Below are positions 8,464 to 17,251 of a stretch of 63,483 nt of DNA, one piece after another. The DNA comes from Betaproteobacteria bacterium (GTDB taxonomy: Bacteria; Pseudomonadota; Gammaproteobacteria; Burkholderiales; JAEUOS01). Each line of letters opens with the position of its first letter. The first letter of the stretch is position 1. The position numbers and the translations under genes were made by a program. The notes under the pieces were generated by a model. The model was not told where the DNA came from and made no database searches. It saw nothing but the letters and a program-made list of their open reading frames with translations. The DNA lies in the NCBI GenBank assembly GCA_028292405.1, contig JAQGMJ010000024.1, forward strand, positions 1-63,483. Reading direction: 5' to 3'.

Positions 8464-9487
8464 GGAATACCATAGCGCCGAAGTCTTCGCGCGCGAGCGG
8501 GAGCGGGTCTTCGGCAGCCGCTTGTTCGCCGGCAGCGCCTGGCGATTCGACGGCCCCGACGCGTATCGCGCCTACCTGGCCGGCAATCATGCCCTGGTGA
8601 CCCGCAAGGCCGGCGATCGCTTCCACACGCTGGACAACGTCTGCCTGCACCGCGGCAACCTGATCCACCCGCTGGGCTACGGCGAAAAGCCGCTGCGCTG
8701 CGGTTACCACGCCTGGCAATACGCGCCCGATGGCGCCTTGAGCCATGCGCCGCTGGCCGACCCGGCGTGCATCGCGCGCAAGCAGTTGCAAAGCTATCCC
8801 ACCGCCGAACTGCGCGGCTTGCTGTTTGCCGATCTGAGCGGCCGCGCGCCGGCGCTTGAAGCGGCGCGCCGCGTGCTGGACCGGATCGGATTCGATCTCG
8901 ACGCCGGCGCCCGGCCTTTTCGCTGCCACTCCGTGGAGCATCGGGCCAACTGGAAATTGCTGGTGGAAAACGTCACCGAGGCCTATCACGTCTCCTTTCT
9001 CCATGGCCCTTCCTTCGTCTCGCAGGGTTATGCCTCCGCCGGCGGGTATGAATGGGGGGCGGAAGGGGATTGCTCCTGGCACGTGATGCACGCCAAGGAG
9101 GGGCTGGATGCGCGCGTGCGCCGCTTGATCCCGCAGTCGCATCGCGAATTTACGCATGCGTTCGTCTATCCCAACCTGTTCGTCGCGGTGACTTCCGGTC
9201 TGATCGCCTATATCGGCCATTTCCTGCCGACCTCGGCCGGCACCACGCTGCTTGAAACGGAACTGTATGAAACACCGCTCCTGATGCGCCAGAAAGATGC
9301 CATCCGCGAACATTTCAAGGCGGCGGCGGGTCCCTTTTCCGCGCTCGTGATCGAAGAAGACCGCGTGCAGTTGGAGAGTTCGCAACTCGGCCTGCCGTAT
9401 GCCCGCGGGCCGCACCAGCTGGTGCCCGCCGAGGCGCGCGTCGGGCATTTCCAGAAAACCTATCGAGAGGCCATGGATGCAGTTTGA
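8447..9487 (+). CDS. Rieske non-haem iron oxygenase, alpha subunit-like
   Basis: A 346-residue oxygenase. The N-terminal Rieske [2Fe-2S] cluster ligands are CLHRG and CGYHAW (C-x-H and C-x2-H about 17 residues apart). The mononuclear iron motif is ENVTEAYHVSFLHG with two histidines. Enzymes of this class hydroxylate or demethylate a substrate with O2 and electrons from a ferredoxin/reductase, neither of which is encoded nearby. ATG 8447 is chosen because the domain begins there and the overlap with the KAS III end gives coupling. Embedded in a sugar/acyl operon, it may oxidise the ACP-bound acyl group or the sugar rather than an aromatic compound. Substrate unknown. Confidence 0.82.
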   Translation: MSIRPEEYHSAEVFARERERVFGSRLFAGSAWRFDGPDAYRAYLAGNHALVTRKAGDRFHTLDNVCLHRGNLIHPLGYGEKPLRCGYHAWQYAPDGALSHAPLADPACIARKQLQSYPTAELRGLLFADLSGRAPALEAARRVLDRIGFDLDAGARPFRCHSVEHRANWKLLVENVTEAYHVSFLHGPSFVSQGYASAGGYEWGAEGDCSWHVMHAKEGLDARVRRLIPQSHREFTHAFVYPNLFVAVTSGLIAYIGHFLPTSAGTTLLETELYETPLLMRQKDAIREHFKAAAGPFSALVIEEDRVQLESSQLGLPYARGPHQLVPAEARVGHFQKTYREAMDAV

Positions 9488-10214
9488 CAGCAAGACTATC
9501 CTGGTGACGGGCGCCACTTCCGGCATCGGCTACGGCACCACGCGCCGACTGCTCGAAGCCGGCGCCCGCGTCATCGCCGTCGGCCGCAACGCCGAACGTT
9601 TGAACGAACTGGCGCAACTGGCGCCGGAGCGCTTGACCCCGCTGGCATTCGACCTGCTCGACTTCCCCGCCTACCGCGAGCAAGTCAAGGCCCTGCCCGC
9701 GCTGGACGGCGTGGTCCATTCGGCGGGGGTGTTTCTCAACAACCCGATCCGCTTTTTTTCCCTGGAAAAATACCAGCGCGTGATCGACATCAACCAAACC
9801 GCGCCGTTACTCCTGACGGCCGAACTGGCGCGCGCGGGCAAGATCAACAGGGGCGGCTCCCTGGTGTTCGTCGCGTCGATCAACGGCCCCAACGTCGGCA
9901 GCCTGGGCTGCACCGCCTATGCCGCCAGCAAGGCGGCCCTGACGGGCATCGTCAAGGTGATTGCCCTTGAAACGGGCGGCAAGGAGATCCGCGCCAACTG
10001 CGTATCGCCGGGCATGGTGGAAACCGAGATGACCGACGGCCTCACCCAGCTGACCGAGGAGAATGTGCGCGCCGACCGCGCACGCTACCCGCTGGGCGGG
10101 CGTTACGCCAAGGTGGACGAGGTGGCCGGTACCATCCTCTATCTGCTCTCCCCGGCGTCCAGTTTCGTCACCGGACAGAACCTGGTCATCGACGGCGGCT
10201 ACAGTGTCCTCTGA
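9477..10214 (+). CDS. SDR-family ketoreductase-like oxidoreductase
   Basis: A 245-residue short-chain dehydrogenase. It has the NAD(P)-binding TGATSGIG (residues 10-17), VHSAG, the catalytic Ser in FVASINGPN and YAASK with Tyr and Lys. The C-terminus FVTGQNLVIDGGYS is FabG-like. The ATG overlaps the Rieske gene by 11 bases. In this operon it probably reduces a 3-oxoacyl-ACP made by the KAS III to the 3-hydroxyacyl form; VioR of P. syringae plays a related part in modified viosamine synthesis. That assignment is contextual. A sugar dehydrogenase function cannot be excluded. Confidence 0.82.
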   Translation: MQFDSKTILVTGATSGIGYGTTRRLLEAGARVIAVGRNAERLNELAQLAPERLTPLAFDLLDFPAYREQVKALPALDGVVHSAGVFLNNPIRFFSLEKYQRVIDINQTAPLLLTAELARAGKINRGGSLVFVASINGPNVGSLGCTAYAASKAALTGIVKVIALETGGKEIRANCVSPGMVETEMTDGLTQLTEENVRADRARYPLGGRYAKVDEVAGTILYLLSPASSFVTGQNLVIDGGYSVL

Positions 10215-10218
10215 TGCC

Positions 10219-10845
10219 ATGGAAATCCGGCGCCGCATCATCATCGCCGGTGCCGGCCGCCTGGGCCGCGAGCACAGGACGTGGCTGGAGACCTTCGGCG
10301 GCTACGAGATCGTCGGCGTCATCGACGACATCATCACCGATGCGCCCGGGCTGCTCGGGCGCATCGCCGATCACCAGCCGGTCGCCGATTGCGAATACGT
10401 GGTGGCGATCGGCGACTCCGCCGGCCGCCTCAAGGTCGGGCGCATGCTGCAGGAACGCGGCGCCCGCCTGGCGGCGGTGCTCTCCCGCAACGCGTTGGTG
10501 GCCCACACCTACCGCGACGTGCCGGGCACCATGGTGCTGAACAACAGCCACGTATCGTCGAATGTGACTCTCGGGCAACTGGTGCTGATCCAGGGGTTTT
10601 GCGCCATCGGTCACGACGTGGTGGTGGGCGACGGCGCCACCATCAGCTCGCACGTATTCATCGGCGGCGGCGCGGTGATCGGCGAGACGGCCACCCTGCA
10701 TCCCCACTGCACCATCCTTCCCGACATACATGTCGGGGAAGGCGCCATCGTGGGGGCCGGCTCGGTCGTCATCAAGGACGTGGCGCCGCATACCACCGTT
10801 TTCGGCAACCCTGCACGCCTGCTGGCGACCCACGCCTCCAGATAG
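10219..10845 (+). CDS. NeuD/PglD-like sugar O/N-acyltransferase
   Basis: A 208-residue protein with two parts. The N-terminal Rossmann-like region (IIIAGAGRLGRE) binds the nucleotide sugar; from about residue 95 there is a left-handed beta-helix of hexapeptide repeats (NVTLGQLVLIQGFCAIGHDV, IHVGEGAIVGAGSVV) ending FGNPARLL. PglD, NeuD and VioB proteins of this build acylate the amino group of 4-amino-6-deoxy sugars or sialic acids from acyl-CoA. Here it could use the product of the ACP/KAS III/SDR genes. ATG 10219 is five bases after the SDR stop codon; a GTG at 10204 is an alternative. It closes the plus-strand operon; a minus-strand gene ends 56 bases on. Confidence 0.82.
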   Translation: MEIRRRIIIAGAGRLGREHRTWLETFGGYEIVGVIDDIITDAPGLLGRIADHQPVADCEYVVAIGDSAGRLKVGRMLQERGARLAAVLSRNALVAHTYRDVPGTMVLNNSHVSSNVTLGQLVLIQGFCAIGHDVVVGDGATISSHVFIGGGAVIGETATLHPHCTILPDIHVGEGAIVGAGSVVIKDVAPHTTVFGNPARLLATHASR

Positions 10846-10901
10846 GCCCTTCCAGGTGCCGGCAGGCGCAGTGCCCTCCGCGTATCCAGCCGGGCGAACC
10901 C

Positions 10902-12032
10902 TCAGGAATTCATCAGGCGAACGTAGTCTTTCTGGAACCGGACGACCAGGGCTTCATCCTCGATGAACCTGGAGGCCCATTGTTTCGGCTTTGACTTCAA
11001 GCCGCGCTGCACGGCTTCGCAGGTCACCCGGTCTTCTTCGGCAATATCAAAGATGAACGGCCTGAGCTTCACTTCAAAATCCTCGCAAATGACCTTGATC
11101 GATGACGAATTTTCAGCCACGGCGCTTGGCATCCAGACTCTGACCTTCAGCTTCGTCCTCTCGGGCGAGACCGGTTCGTATTGGAAAAAAGAGAAGCTGC
11201 GGGCGTTGACGTGACCGATGGTCAGGTTGGGAAATGAATAGAGGTGCTCGTAAGCATCCATTTCGATGCCGGCCGGCTGCTTGAGGAGGCGCCCAAACAG
11301 CTTGTCCAGGCGGGCCATGGTGGCGTCGCCCTCCTTCAACGGCATGGCGTAGTGGATATTCGGCGGAATGGATGGCAATGCCTTGATTTTTTGCAGCGGA
11401 GCATTGATCAACGGCCTGAATGTCTGCGGATGCACCGAATAGGCGTGGTAGAACTCGAGGGTGTTGTTGATGATCACCTTCCAGTTGGCCTGTATTTCGG
11501 ATTGAAACGACTTGAACTCGTAACCGCAACCCAGGCTGATCTCCTCGATCCACTGCCTGCTTGGCCCCAGGTAGTCCTCCAGGGAAGGGGCGGAAGGGTT
11601 AAGGCAGACATAGATAACATTGCCGGCAGTCGCGACGCGCCATGCCTCCAGCCGCGGACTGCCGCCGGAAGACGGCGGACAACCCGCATCGGCTGTTCCG
11701 GGAAATCGCGCAACGCCTTCGGCATTGAAGCTCCACAGATGGTACGGGCACACCAATGCGCGGTTTCCCCTGGGTTCGGTGTGGATGGCGCTGAATCTGT
11801 GCGGGCATACATTGGTGAATGCCCGGATCTCCCCGTTCACGTTCTGCACAAGGACCTCCTTGTGGCCGACGTGTTCAAGAAAAAAGTCGTTGTGGTTGGG
11901 GAGGTCGCTGGCAAAGCCTATTGCATACCAACTTCCATGGAAAATCTTCGTTATCTCTTTCTCAAAAATCTCTGGAGAAAAGTAGTCCAACTCATGGATA
12001 TCCAAGGCCCGCTCCCGCTTGTCGATAATCAT
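10902..12032 (-). CDS. Second Rieske non-haem iron oxygenase
   Basis: A 376-residue protein. The cluster ligands CPHRF and CPYHLW bind the 2Fe-2S centre, and INNTLEFYHAYSVH holds the iron-binding histidines. It is diverged from the oxygenase at 8447-9487, and its codon use and GC are lower than those of its neighbours (many AAA, GAA, AAT codons), which suggests separate acquisition. It faces the acyltransferase convergently and is followed upstream on its own strand by KAS III and glycosyltransferase genes. No reductase or ferredoxin partner is present. It may act on the same acyl-sugar as the first enzyme; this is inference. Confidence 0.8.
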   Translation of the reverse strand: MIIDKRERALDIHELDYFSPEIFEKEITKIFHGSWYAIGFASDLPNHNDFFLEHVGHKEVLVQNVNGEIRAFTNVCPHRFSAIHTEPRGNRALVCPYHLWSFNAEGVARFPGTADAGCPPSSGGSPRLEAWRVATAGNVIYVCLNPSAPSLEDYLGPSRQWIEEISLGCGYEFKSFQSEIQANWKVIINNTLEFYHAYSVHPQTFRPLINAPLQKIKALPSIPPNIHYAMPLKEGDATMARLDKLFGRLLKQPAGIEMDAYEHLYSFPNLTIGHVNARSFSFFQYEPVSPERTKLKVRVWMPSAVAENSSSIKVICEDFEVKLRPFIFDIAEEDRVTCEAVQRGLKSKPKQWASRFIEDEALVVRFQKDYVRLMNS

Positions 12033-12129
12033 GTCAACTATATCAAGACGGATGCACCCCGGTTGAAGTGCGCGCCCTGTCTTCAGCCCCGTTTCGCGCT
12101 CCCGATCGCCGCGGCCCCTACAACCCGGC

Positions 12130-13155
12130 CTACCCGGCGGGGAACCGGTAAAAGGTCGCCGCCCAGGAATAACCGACGCCGAAGCCCACCAGCATCACCA
12201 GCATGCCCGGCCTGATTCGGCCGGCCGCCTGTTCGCGCTTGAGCGCCAGCGGGATGGTGGAAGACACCGTATTGCCGGTGTCGCGCAGGCACACACTATA
12301 GCGCTCGGCCGGAATTTTCATCTTCTTGCGCAGGGCCTCCAGCATAAAGGCGCTTGCCTGGTGGAACACGAAGTAATCCACCTGCTCCATCGCCACCCCT
12401 GCCTTGGAGCAGAGGTCGCGGCACAGGGGGGGCACCATGCCCAGGGTGAACTGCATGATGTCCGGGCCGTTCATGTGGAGATGGTCGGCGCTGCGGGTGT
12501 TGCCGAAGGCATCGGTGGCAAGCCGGGCGGTCTCTTCGCTGCGCGGCAGGCGCATACCGCCGGCCGGCACGATCAGCTTTTCCGCGCCGCTACCATCGGT
12601 GCCGAAAACATAGGGGCCGAGCGACGGTGCAGCGGCCTCGCCTCCGCGCACCAGCGTGGCGGCGGCGCCGTCGCCAAACACGGTGCGCACGCTGCGGTCC
12701 AGCGGGTGGATGAATTTCGAATATGTGTCGGCGGTGATCAGCAGCACGTTGCGCATGCCGCAGGACTCGATCAGCCCCTGGGCCAGCGAGAGGCCGTAGA
12801 CGAACCCCGAGCAACCCAGGTTGAAATCCAGTGCCCCGCAGGAAACCGGTAGGCCCAGGCGCTGCTGCAGCAGGCAGGCGGTGGTCGGGAGAAAGTGGTC
12901 GGGACTCTGGGTGCAAAAAAGCAGGAAATCGATTTCCGCCGCCGGCACCGGACCGCGCTCGAGCAGGCGCCGCGCCGCCTCGTAGCCGAGGTCGGAGGCG
13001 CACTCGTCCTCGCCGGCCAGGCCGCGCGTCTCGACGCCGGTCTTGTCGAGTATTTTCGCGGCCGGCCATTCGGGGTAGTCCGCCGCCAGTTCGTCGTTGG
13101 TCAGCTTGGCGGCCGGCAGGTACTCCTCGATGGCGGCGATCACGCAGGTGCGCAT
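12130..13155 (-). CDS. Second FabH-like 3-oxoacyl-ACP synthase III
   Basis: A 341-residue KAS III-type enzyme with Cys in FNLGCSGFVYG, His in FVFHQASAFM and Asn in RDTGNTVSST. It is about as long as FabH and shows the same FGDGAAATL and GFGVGYSWA elements. The two KAS III proteins are clearly different, so this is not a recent duplication; they might carry out successive condensations or act on different carriers. The start ATG at 13155 is 11 bases after the end of the glycosyltransferase-like gene at 13167, suggesting one operon with the two CgeB-like genes. Confidence 0.85.
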   Translation of the reverse strand: MRTCVIAAIEEYLPAAKLTNDELAADYPEWPAAKILDKTGVETRGLAGEDECASDLGYEAARRLLERGPVPAAEIDFLLFCTQSPDHFLPTTACLLQQRLGLPVSCGALDFNLGCSGFVYGLSLAQGLIESCGMRNVLLITADTYSKFIHPLDRSVRTVFGDGAAATLVRGGEAAAPSLGPYVFGTDGSGAEKLIVPAGGMRLPRSEETARLATDAFGNTRSADHLHMNGPDIMQFTLGMVPPLCRDLCSKAGVAMEQVDYFVFHQASAFMLEALRKKMKIPAERYSVCLRDTGNTVSSTIPLALKREQAAGRIRPGMLVMLVGFGVGYSWAATFYRFPAG

Positions 13156-13166
13156 GGCGGTGCCGC

Positions 13167-14522
13167 CTATCTCGGCCAAGCGACGAAATCCTGCTGGCCG
13201 GGAAACTGCGCAGGCGACATGCCGAAGCGCGCCAGCTTGGCGTATTCGATCAGCGACTCCAGCGCCGCCGCTCCAGTGTGGCGCGCGCGCCCCTGCGCGG
13301 CGATCTCGGCGCCCAGCTCGACTGCCTGCGCGGGCCGCGCCAGGACGCCGGCGACCCGTTCGCGGATGCTCTCGGCGTCGAAGTCGAACATCATCTCCCC
13401 GGCGCGCGCGTAGTTGTCCTCGTAATATTTTTGCGTGTTGGTCAGGCACAGCGTATGGCGCCCGATGGCCGAGAGAAAACGCTCGTGCGGCGCGCTTTGC
13501 GTGTTCGGCGACATATCCAGCACGCACAAGGAATCGGAGATCAGTTGCCGGGTGTCGAAATAGCTGCGGCCGGGCAGATGCACCGCCCGCCGGCCGGTGA
13601 AATCGACGTGGTCCCAGAAGTCGCCGAAAATGTTCACCGGCAAGTCCAGCAGCGCTTCGGCCACCAGGGTGCTCTTCATCCGCCGCGCGTAGTCGTCGAG
13701 CTGCGCGACCAGGAACACCTCCACCCAGGGCCGCGTGTCCATGTAAATCCCCTTGCTGACGAGGTAGTCGCGCACCAGCAGGTGCAGGGGCTTGCCCTCG
13801 CGGCCGAGCTTGAGCACATCGAAGCTGTGCGACAGTTCCTCGAGCCAGCGGGACACCGGCGTGGGCAGGGTACGCCAGAAATCGCGCAGCGCGGCCGGGT
13901 TGTTGCCGTTCTTGAAAAAGCAGACCTTGCCGGAGGCCTTGGCGCTGAAATCGATCTGCTCCGGGCCGACCGCATCCCAGTGCGCCTGGGTCAGCTGTCC
14001 GATCGTCGGTTGCGGGTTGATCCAGGCGCGTACCGCCTCCATGTGCTCGGTGAAGCAATACAGCGAAAGGTGGCCGTGGCTACGGAACTGGTGCCGCGAG
14101 ATGAAGTAAGCCGGATGGTCGCCGAAAAACGAGAGAAACGGAATGCCCGCTTCGGTCCACAGGTTGCGCGCCCCTTCCGGCGCCTGCACCTGCATCGAGT
14201 CGAGCATGCCGGCCAAGCCGACCGTGCAAATGATCTCCTCCGGCTTGCGCACCAGTTCGAAGATTCTTTCGGACCAGCCGTCTTCGCGCAGATCGATGTT
14301 TTCGAACCGGTAACCCTGTGCGCGGCACATCTGCGCCAGCGCGTTGACACCGCTATTGAGGCCGTCGGAACGGCTGCTCGTGGAAAACGAGATGAAGGTA
14401 TTGCCCGCATAGCGCGAGGCATGCTCGTGCGGCGATGGCATCGCCCGCACCAGCGCGGGCGCCTCAGGGGGGGGCGGCTCGTTTGCCGACCTGAAGACAC
14501 CCTTGATGATTCTTCCCAGCAT
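13167..14522 (-). CDS. CgeB-like glycosyltransferase, paralogue A
   Basis: A 451-residue cytoplasmic protein starting MLGRIIKGVF, the same opening as the neighbour at 14623-16020, which fixes the start. The two proteins align throughout: SRSDGLNSGVNALAQM, FFGDHPAYF, FFKNGNNPAALRDFWR, DLPVNIFGDFWDHVDFTGRR and DMSPNTQSAPHERFLSAIG. The last motif, followed by HTLCLTN, resembles the nucleotide-sugar-binding end of CgeB and related GT-B glycosyltransferases. I therefore expect transfer of a sugar to a surface acceptor. The family match is by motif, not by search, so the function is moderately sure; sugar and acceptor are unknown. Confidence 0.6.
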   Translation of the reverse strand: MLGRIIKGVFRSANEPPPPEAPALVRAMPSPHEHASRYAGNTFISFSTSSRSDGLNSGVNALAQMCRAQGYRFENIDLREDGWSERIFELVRKPEEIICTVGLAGMLDSMQVQAPEGARNLWTEAGIPFLSFFGDHPAYFISRHQFRSHGHLSLYCFTEHMEAVRAWINPQPTIGQLTQAHWDAVGPEQIDFSAKASGKVCFFKNGNNPAALRDFWRTLPTPVSRWLEELSHSFDVLKLGREGKPLHLLVRDYLVSKGIYMDTRPWVEVFLVAQLDDYARRMKSTLVAEALLDLPVNIFGDFWDHVDFTGRRAVHLPGRSYFDTRQLISDSLCVLDMSPNTQSAPHERFLSAIGRHTLCLTNTQKYYEDNYARAGEMMFDFDAESIRERVAGVLARPAQAVELGAEIAAQGRARHTGAAALESLIEYAKLARFGMSPAQFPGQQDFVAWPR

Positions 14523-14622
14523 TGCTTGTGTTCCCTTCCCGCGGTCCGTGATCGGGCGCTTGCATCCCACCGGTCGTCACGGGCCGGCAGCTGCGCCGCG
14601 GGCCGATGTGCCGTTCTTGTTT

Positions 14623-16020
14623 TCAGCGGCCCTGCACCGGCCAGTTGACAAAGTCCTGCTGGCCGGCAAATGCCTGGCCGGCTATCGCGATGCGCGCCAG
14701 GCGGGCGCCATCGACGAAGCAGCGCACCAGCTCGGCCGGGTCGTGGAGGGCGCGCGCATGTTCGGCAACCGCCACCCCCAGATCGACATGGTACCCGGGC
14801 TGCGCCAGCACCCCGGCAACCCGTTCGCGAATCGCCTCCGGCTCGAACTCAAACAGCATCTGCGGCGCCTGCGGATAGTGGTCCAGATGATACTGCTGCA
14901 CATTGCTCAGGCACAGCGTGTACCGGCCGGCCGCGCCCATGAAGCGTTCATGCGGCGCGCTCTGGGTATTCGGCGACATGTCGAGCACCGCCAGCGCGTC
15001 GTTGACCAGCCCGCACGAGGTGAAATAGCTCTGCCCCGGCGAATGCAGGGCGCGGCGCCCGGTGAAGTCCACGTGACCCCAATTATCTCCAAAAATGTGT
15101 ACCGGAAGGTCCAGTATGGCCTGGGCGATCAGCGTGGACTTGATCCGGCGCGCATAATCGTCCATCTGGGCGACCAGGAAGATCTCGATGCGTTCCGGCG
15201 GGCCGAGCCAGTATCCCTTGTTGCGCACGAAATCACGCACCAGAAGGTGCAATGGATCCAGGCCACGGCCAATGCGCGTCACGTCGATGCTGTGCGCCAA
15301 TTCCATCAGCCAGCCACCGAGCGGCGCGGGCAGGCTGCGCCAGAACTTGAGCAGCGCTTCCGGATCGTTGCCGTTCTTGAAGAAATACACCTTTCCGCCC
15401 CGCTTGGCCGGAAAATCGAGCGCGCTCTTGTCGACGGCGTCAAACGGCCACGGCGGGATGATGCCGGCCAGTGGCGGCGGCGACATCCACGCCATGGTGG
15501 CATCCAGATGCTCCTGGAACACATAAAAACTGAAAAATCCCGGTCCCCGCGGCCGATGACGCTCCCAGTGATAGGCGGGGTGGTCACCAAAGCCGCCGAG
15601 GTAAGGGATACCCAGATGGTTCCAGACGGATCGCGGCCCCTCCGGCGTGGCGATCTGCCAGTCGTCCGCCAGTCCCATGGAGCCGGCAACGAAAAGAATC
15701 TCCTCCGGCTTCGCCGAAAGTTCGCCCAGTATGGCGGCGCCTTCCGGCGTGCGCAGATCAACCGTGACAAAGTTATAGCCGTGCATGGTGAATACCTGCG
15801 AGACAGCGTGGACCCCCGCGGCTAAGCCGTCGGACCGGCTATGGCCGCGGAAGGCGATCACTGTCCTCGGCTCGCCCGCCGCTGGCGCTGATGGGCCCGA
15901 AGGCAGCGGCTGCGCAACCGCGGCTGCCGCGTTCGCGGCCTCGATCGCCGGCGCGGGCGATGCATCGTCCGGGTTGCGGCCTGACGCGCCCACTATTCCC
16001 TTGATCAATCGTCCCAGCAT
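14623..16020 (-). CDS. CgeB-like glycosyltransferase, paralogue B
   Basis: A 465-residue paralogue of 13167-14522, beginning MLGRLIKGIVGASG with a longer Ala/Pro-rich linker at residues 17-50. Shared segments include SRSDGLAAGVHAVSQV, GFGDHPAYHW, FFKNGNDPEALLKFWR, VHIFGDNWGHVDFTGRRALH and DMSPNTQSAPHERFMGAAG. A pair of glycosyltransferases of the same family in tandem often adds two sugars in sequence or serves two acceptors. It begins 10 bases after the end of rfbB, so it is likely cotranscribed with the gene for dTDP-4-keto-6-deoxyglucose synthesis, consistent with a deoxyhexose-based glycan. Confidence 0.6.
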   Translation of the reverse strand: MLGRLIKGIVGASGRNPDDASPAPAIEAANAAAAVAQPLPSGPSAPAAGEPRTVIAFRGHSRSDGLAAGVHAVSQVFTMHGYNFVTVDLRTPEGAAILGELSAKPEEILFVAGSMGLADDWQIATPEGPRSVWNHLGIPYLGGFGDHPAYHWERHRPRGPGFFSFYVFQEHLDATMAWMSPPPLAGIIPPWPFDAVDKSALDFPAKRGGKVYFFKNGNDPEALLKFWRSLPAPLGGWLMELAHSIDVTRIGRGLDPLHLLVRDFVRNKGYWLGPPERIEIFLVAQMDDYARRIKSTLIAQAILDLPVHIFGDNWGHVDFTGRRALHSPGQSYFTSCGLVNDALAVLDMSPNTQSAPHERFMGAAGRYTLCLSNVQQYHLDHYPQAPQMLFEFEPEAIRERVAGVLAQPGYHVDLGVAVAEHARALHDPAELVRCFVDGARLARIAIAGQAFAGQQDFVNWPVQGR

Positions 16021-16030
16021 GCGGGCTTTC

Positions 16031-17119
16031 CTATTTCACCGGCAGCGCGCTGCGCAAGCCGTCGCGATCGCCGTAATTGCGTTCCATCCATTTCTTGTAT
16101 TCCCCGGAGCGCACGTTCGCCACCCAGCCGGCATGGTCCAGGTACCAGGCGATGGTCCGGCGCAGCCCGGTCTCGAAGGTATGCGCCGGCTTCCAGCCCA
16201 GCTCACGCTCGATCAGCCCGGCATTGATAGCGTAGCGCCTGTCGTGCCCGGGCCGGTCGGCCACGAACTTGATCTGCGCGCGATAGCCCGCGCCGGCCTT
16301 GGGCACCGCTGCATCCAGCGCGTCGCACAACGCATGCACCACCTCGATGTTCGCCTTTTCGTTCCAGCCGCCGATGTTGTAGGTGGCGCCGGGCCGGCCC
16401 GCCTCGAGCACGCGGCGCAACGCCGCGCAGTGGTCGCCGACGTAGAGCCAGTCGCGCACCTGGCGGCCATCGCCATAGACCGGCAGCGCGGCGCCATCGA
16501 GCGCATTGGCGATCATCAGGGGGATCAGTTTCTCCGGAAACTGGAAGGGGCCGTAGTTGTTCGAGCAATTGGTCGTCAGCGTCGGCAGGCCGTAGGTGTG
16601 GTGATAGGCGCGCACGAAGTGGTCGGAGGCCGCTTTCGATGCCGCGTACGGGCTGTTGGGGGCGTAGGCGTTGGTCTCGGAGAAGGCCGCGTCATCCGGG
16701 CCCAGGGTGCCATAGACCTCGTCGGTGGACACATGCAAAAAGCGGAAGGCGCGCGCCTCGCCTTCGGGCAGCTCGCGCCAGTAGGCACGCACCGCCTCCA
16801 GCAGGCGAAAGGTGCCGACCACGTTGGTCTCGACGAATTCGGCAGGCCCGAGGATGGAGCGGTCGACATGGCTTTCGGCGGCAAAGTGCAACACGGCACG
16901 AGGGCGATGCTGCCGCAGCAGGCCGGCGACGAGTTCGCTGTCGCCGATGTCGCCGCGCACGAACAGGTGGCGCGCGTCACCTTCGACCGACGCCAGGTTT
17001 TCCAGGTTGCCGGCGTAGGTGAGCTGGTCCAGGTTGAGCAGGGGCTCGCCGCCTTGCGCAAGCCAGTCGAGCACGAAGTTGGAGCCGATGAAGCCGGCGC
17101 CGCCGGTAACCAGAATCAA
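16031..17119 (-). CDS. rfbB: dTDP-glucose 4,6-dehydratase
   Basis: Extended SDR of about 362 residues making dTDP-4-keto-6-deoxyglucose. Features are the glycine motif ILVTGGAGFIGSNF, LHFAAESHVDRSI, STDEVYGTL (Thr-Asp-Glu active site), YAASKAASDH (Tyr/Lys) and NCSNNYGPFQFPEKLIPL, all hallmarks of RfbB. No ATG fits: TTG 17119 is preferred since GGGGA stands seven bases upstream and translation then begins at ILVTGG; GTG 17161 is an upstream alternative. RfbA, RfbC and RfbD are not in the window, so dTDP-glucose must come from elsewhere, while the keto sugar can feed the VioA-type aminotransferase. Heads the minus-strand glycan operon. Confidence 0.93.
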   Translation of the reverse strand: MILVTGGAGFIGSNFVLDWLAQGGEPLLNLDQLTYAGNLENLASVEGDARHLFVRGDIGDSELVAGLLRQHRPRAVLHFAAESHVDRSILGPAEFVETNVVGTFRLLEAVRAYWRELPEGEARAFRFLHVSTDEVYGTLGPDDAAFSETNAYAPNSPYAASKAASDHFVRAYHHTYGLPTLTTNCSNNYGPFQFPEKLIPLMIANALDGAALPVYGDGRQVRDWLYVGDHCAALRRVLEAGRPGATYNIGGWNEKANIEVVHALCDALDAAVPKAGAGYRAQIKFVADRPGHDRRYAINAGLIERELGWKPAHTFETGLRRTIAWYLDHAGWVANVRSGEYKKWMERNYGDRDGLRSALPVK

Positions 17120-17199
17120 GTGATTTTCCCCGCCTGAACGCAGCGCGCAATGCGCCGCCACGGCCGCTATTATGCCTTGGCGGGCGGACCTTCCTGGCG

Positions 17200-17222
17200 G
17201 CGGCGCGGCTTGGCCGCGCCGC
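17200..17222. repeat. GC-rich hairpin after the agt-like gene
   Basis: Perfect 10-bp inverted repeat GCGGCGCGGC/GCCGCGCCGC with loop TTG, in the 90-132 bases between the agt-like gene end and rfbB. It has no T-run, so it is not a classical terminator, but it could protect or end the upstream transcript. Confidence 0.45.
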
Positions 17223-17251
17223 TGCGTGGTTTACCGGGGCTTAGACCAGGC

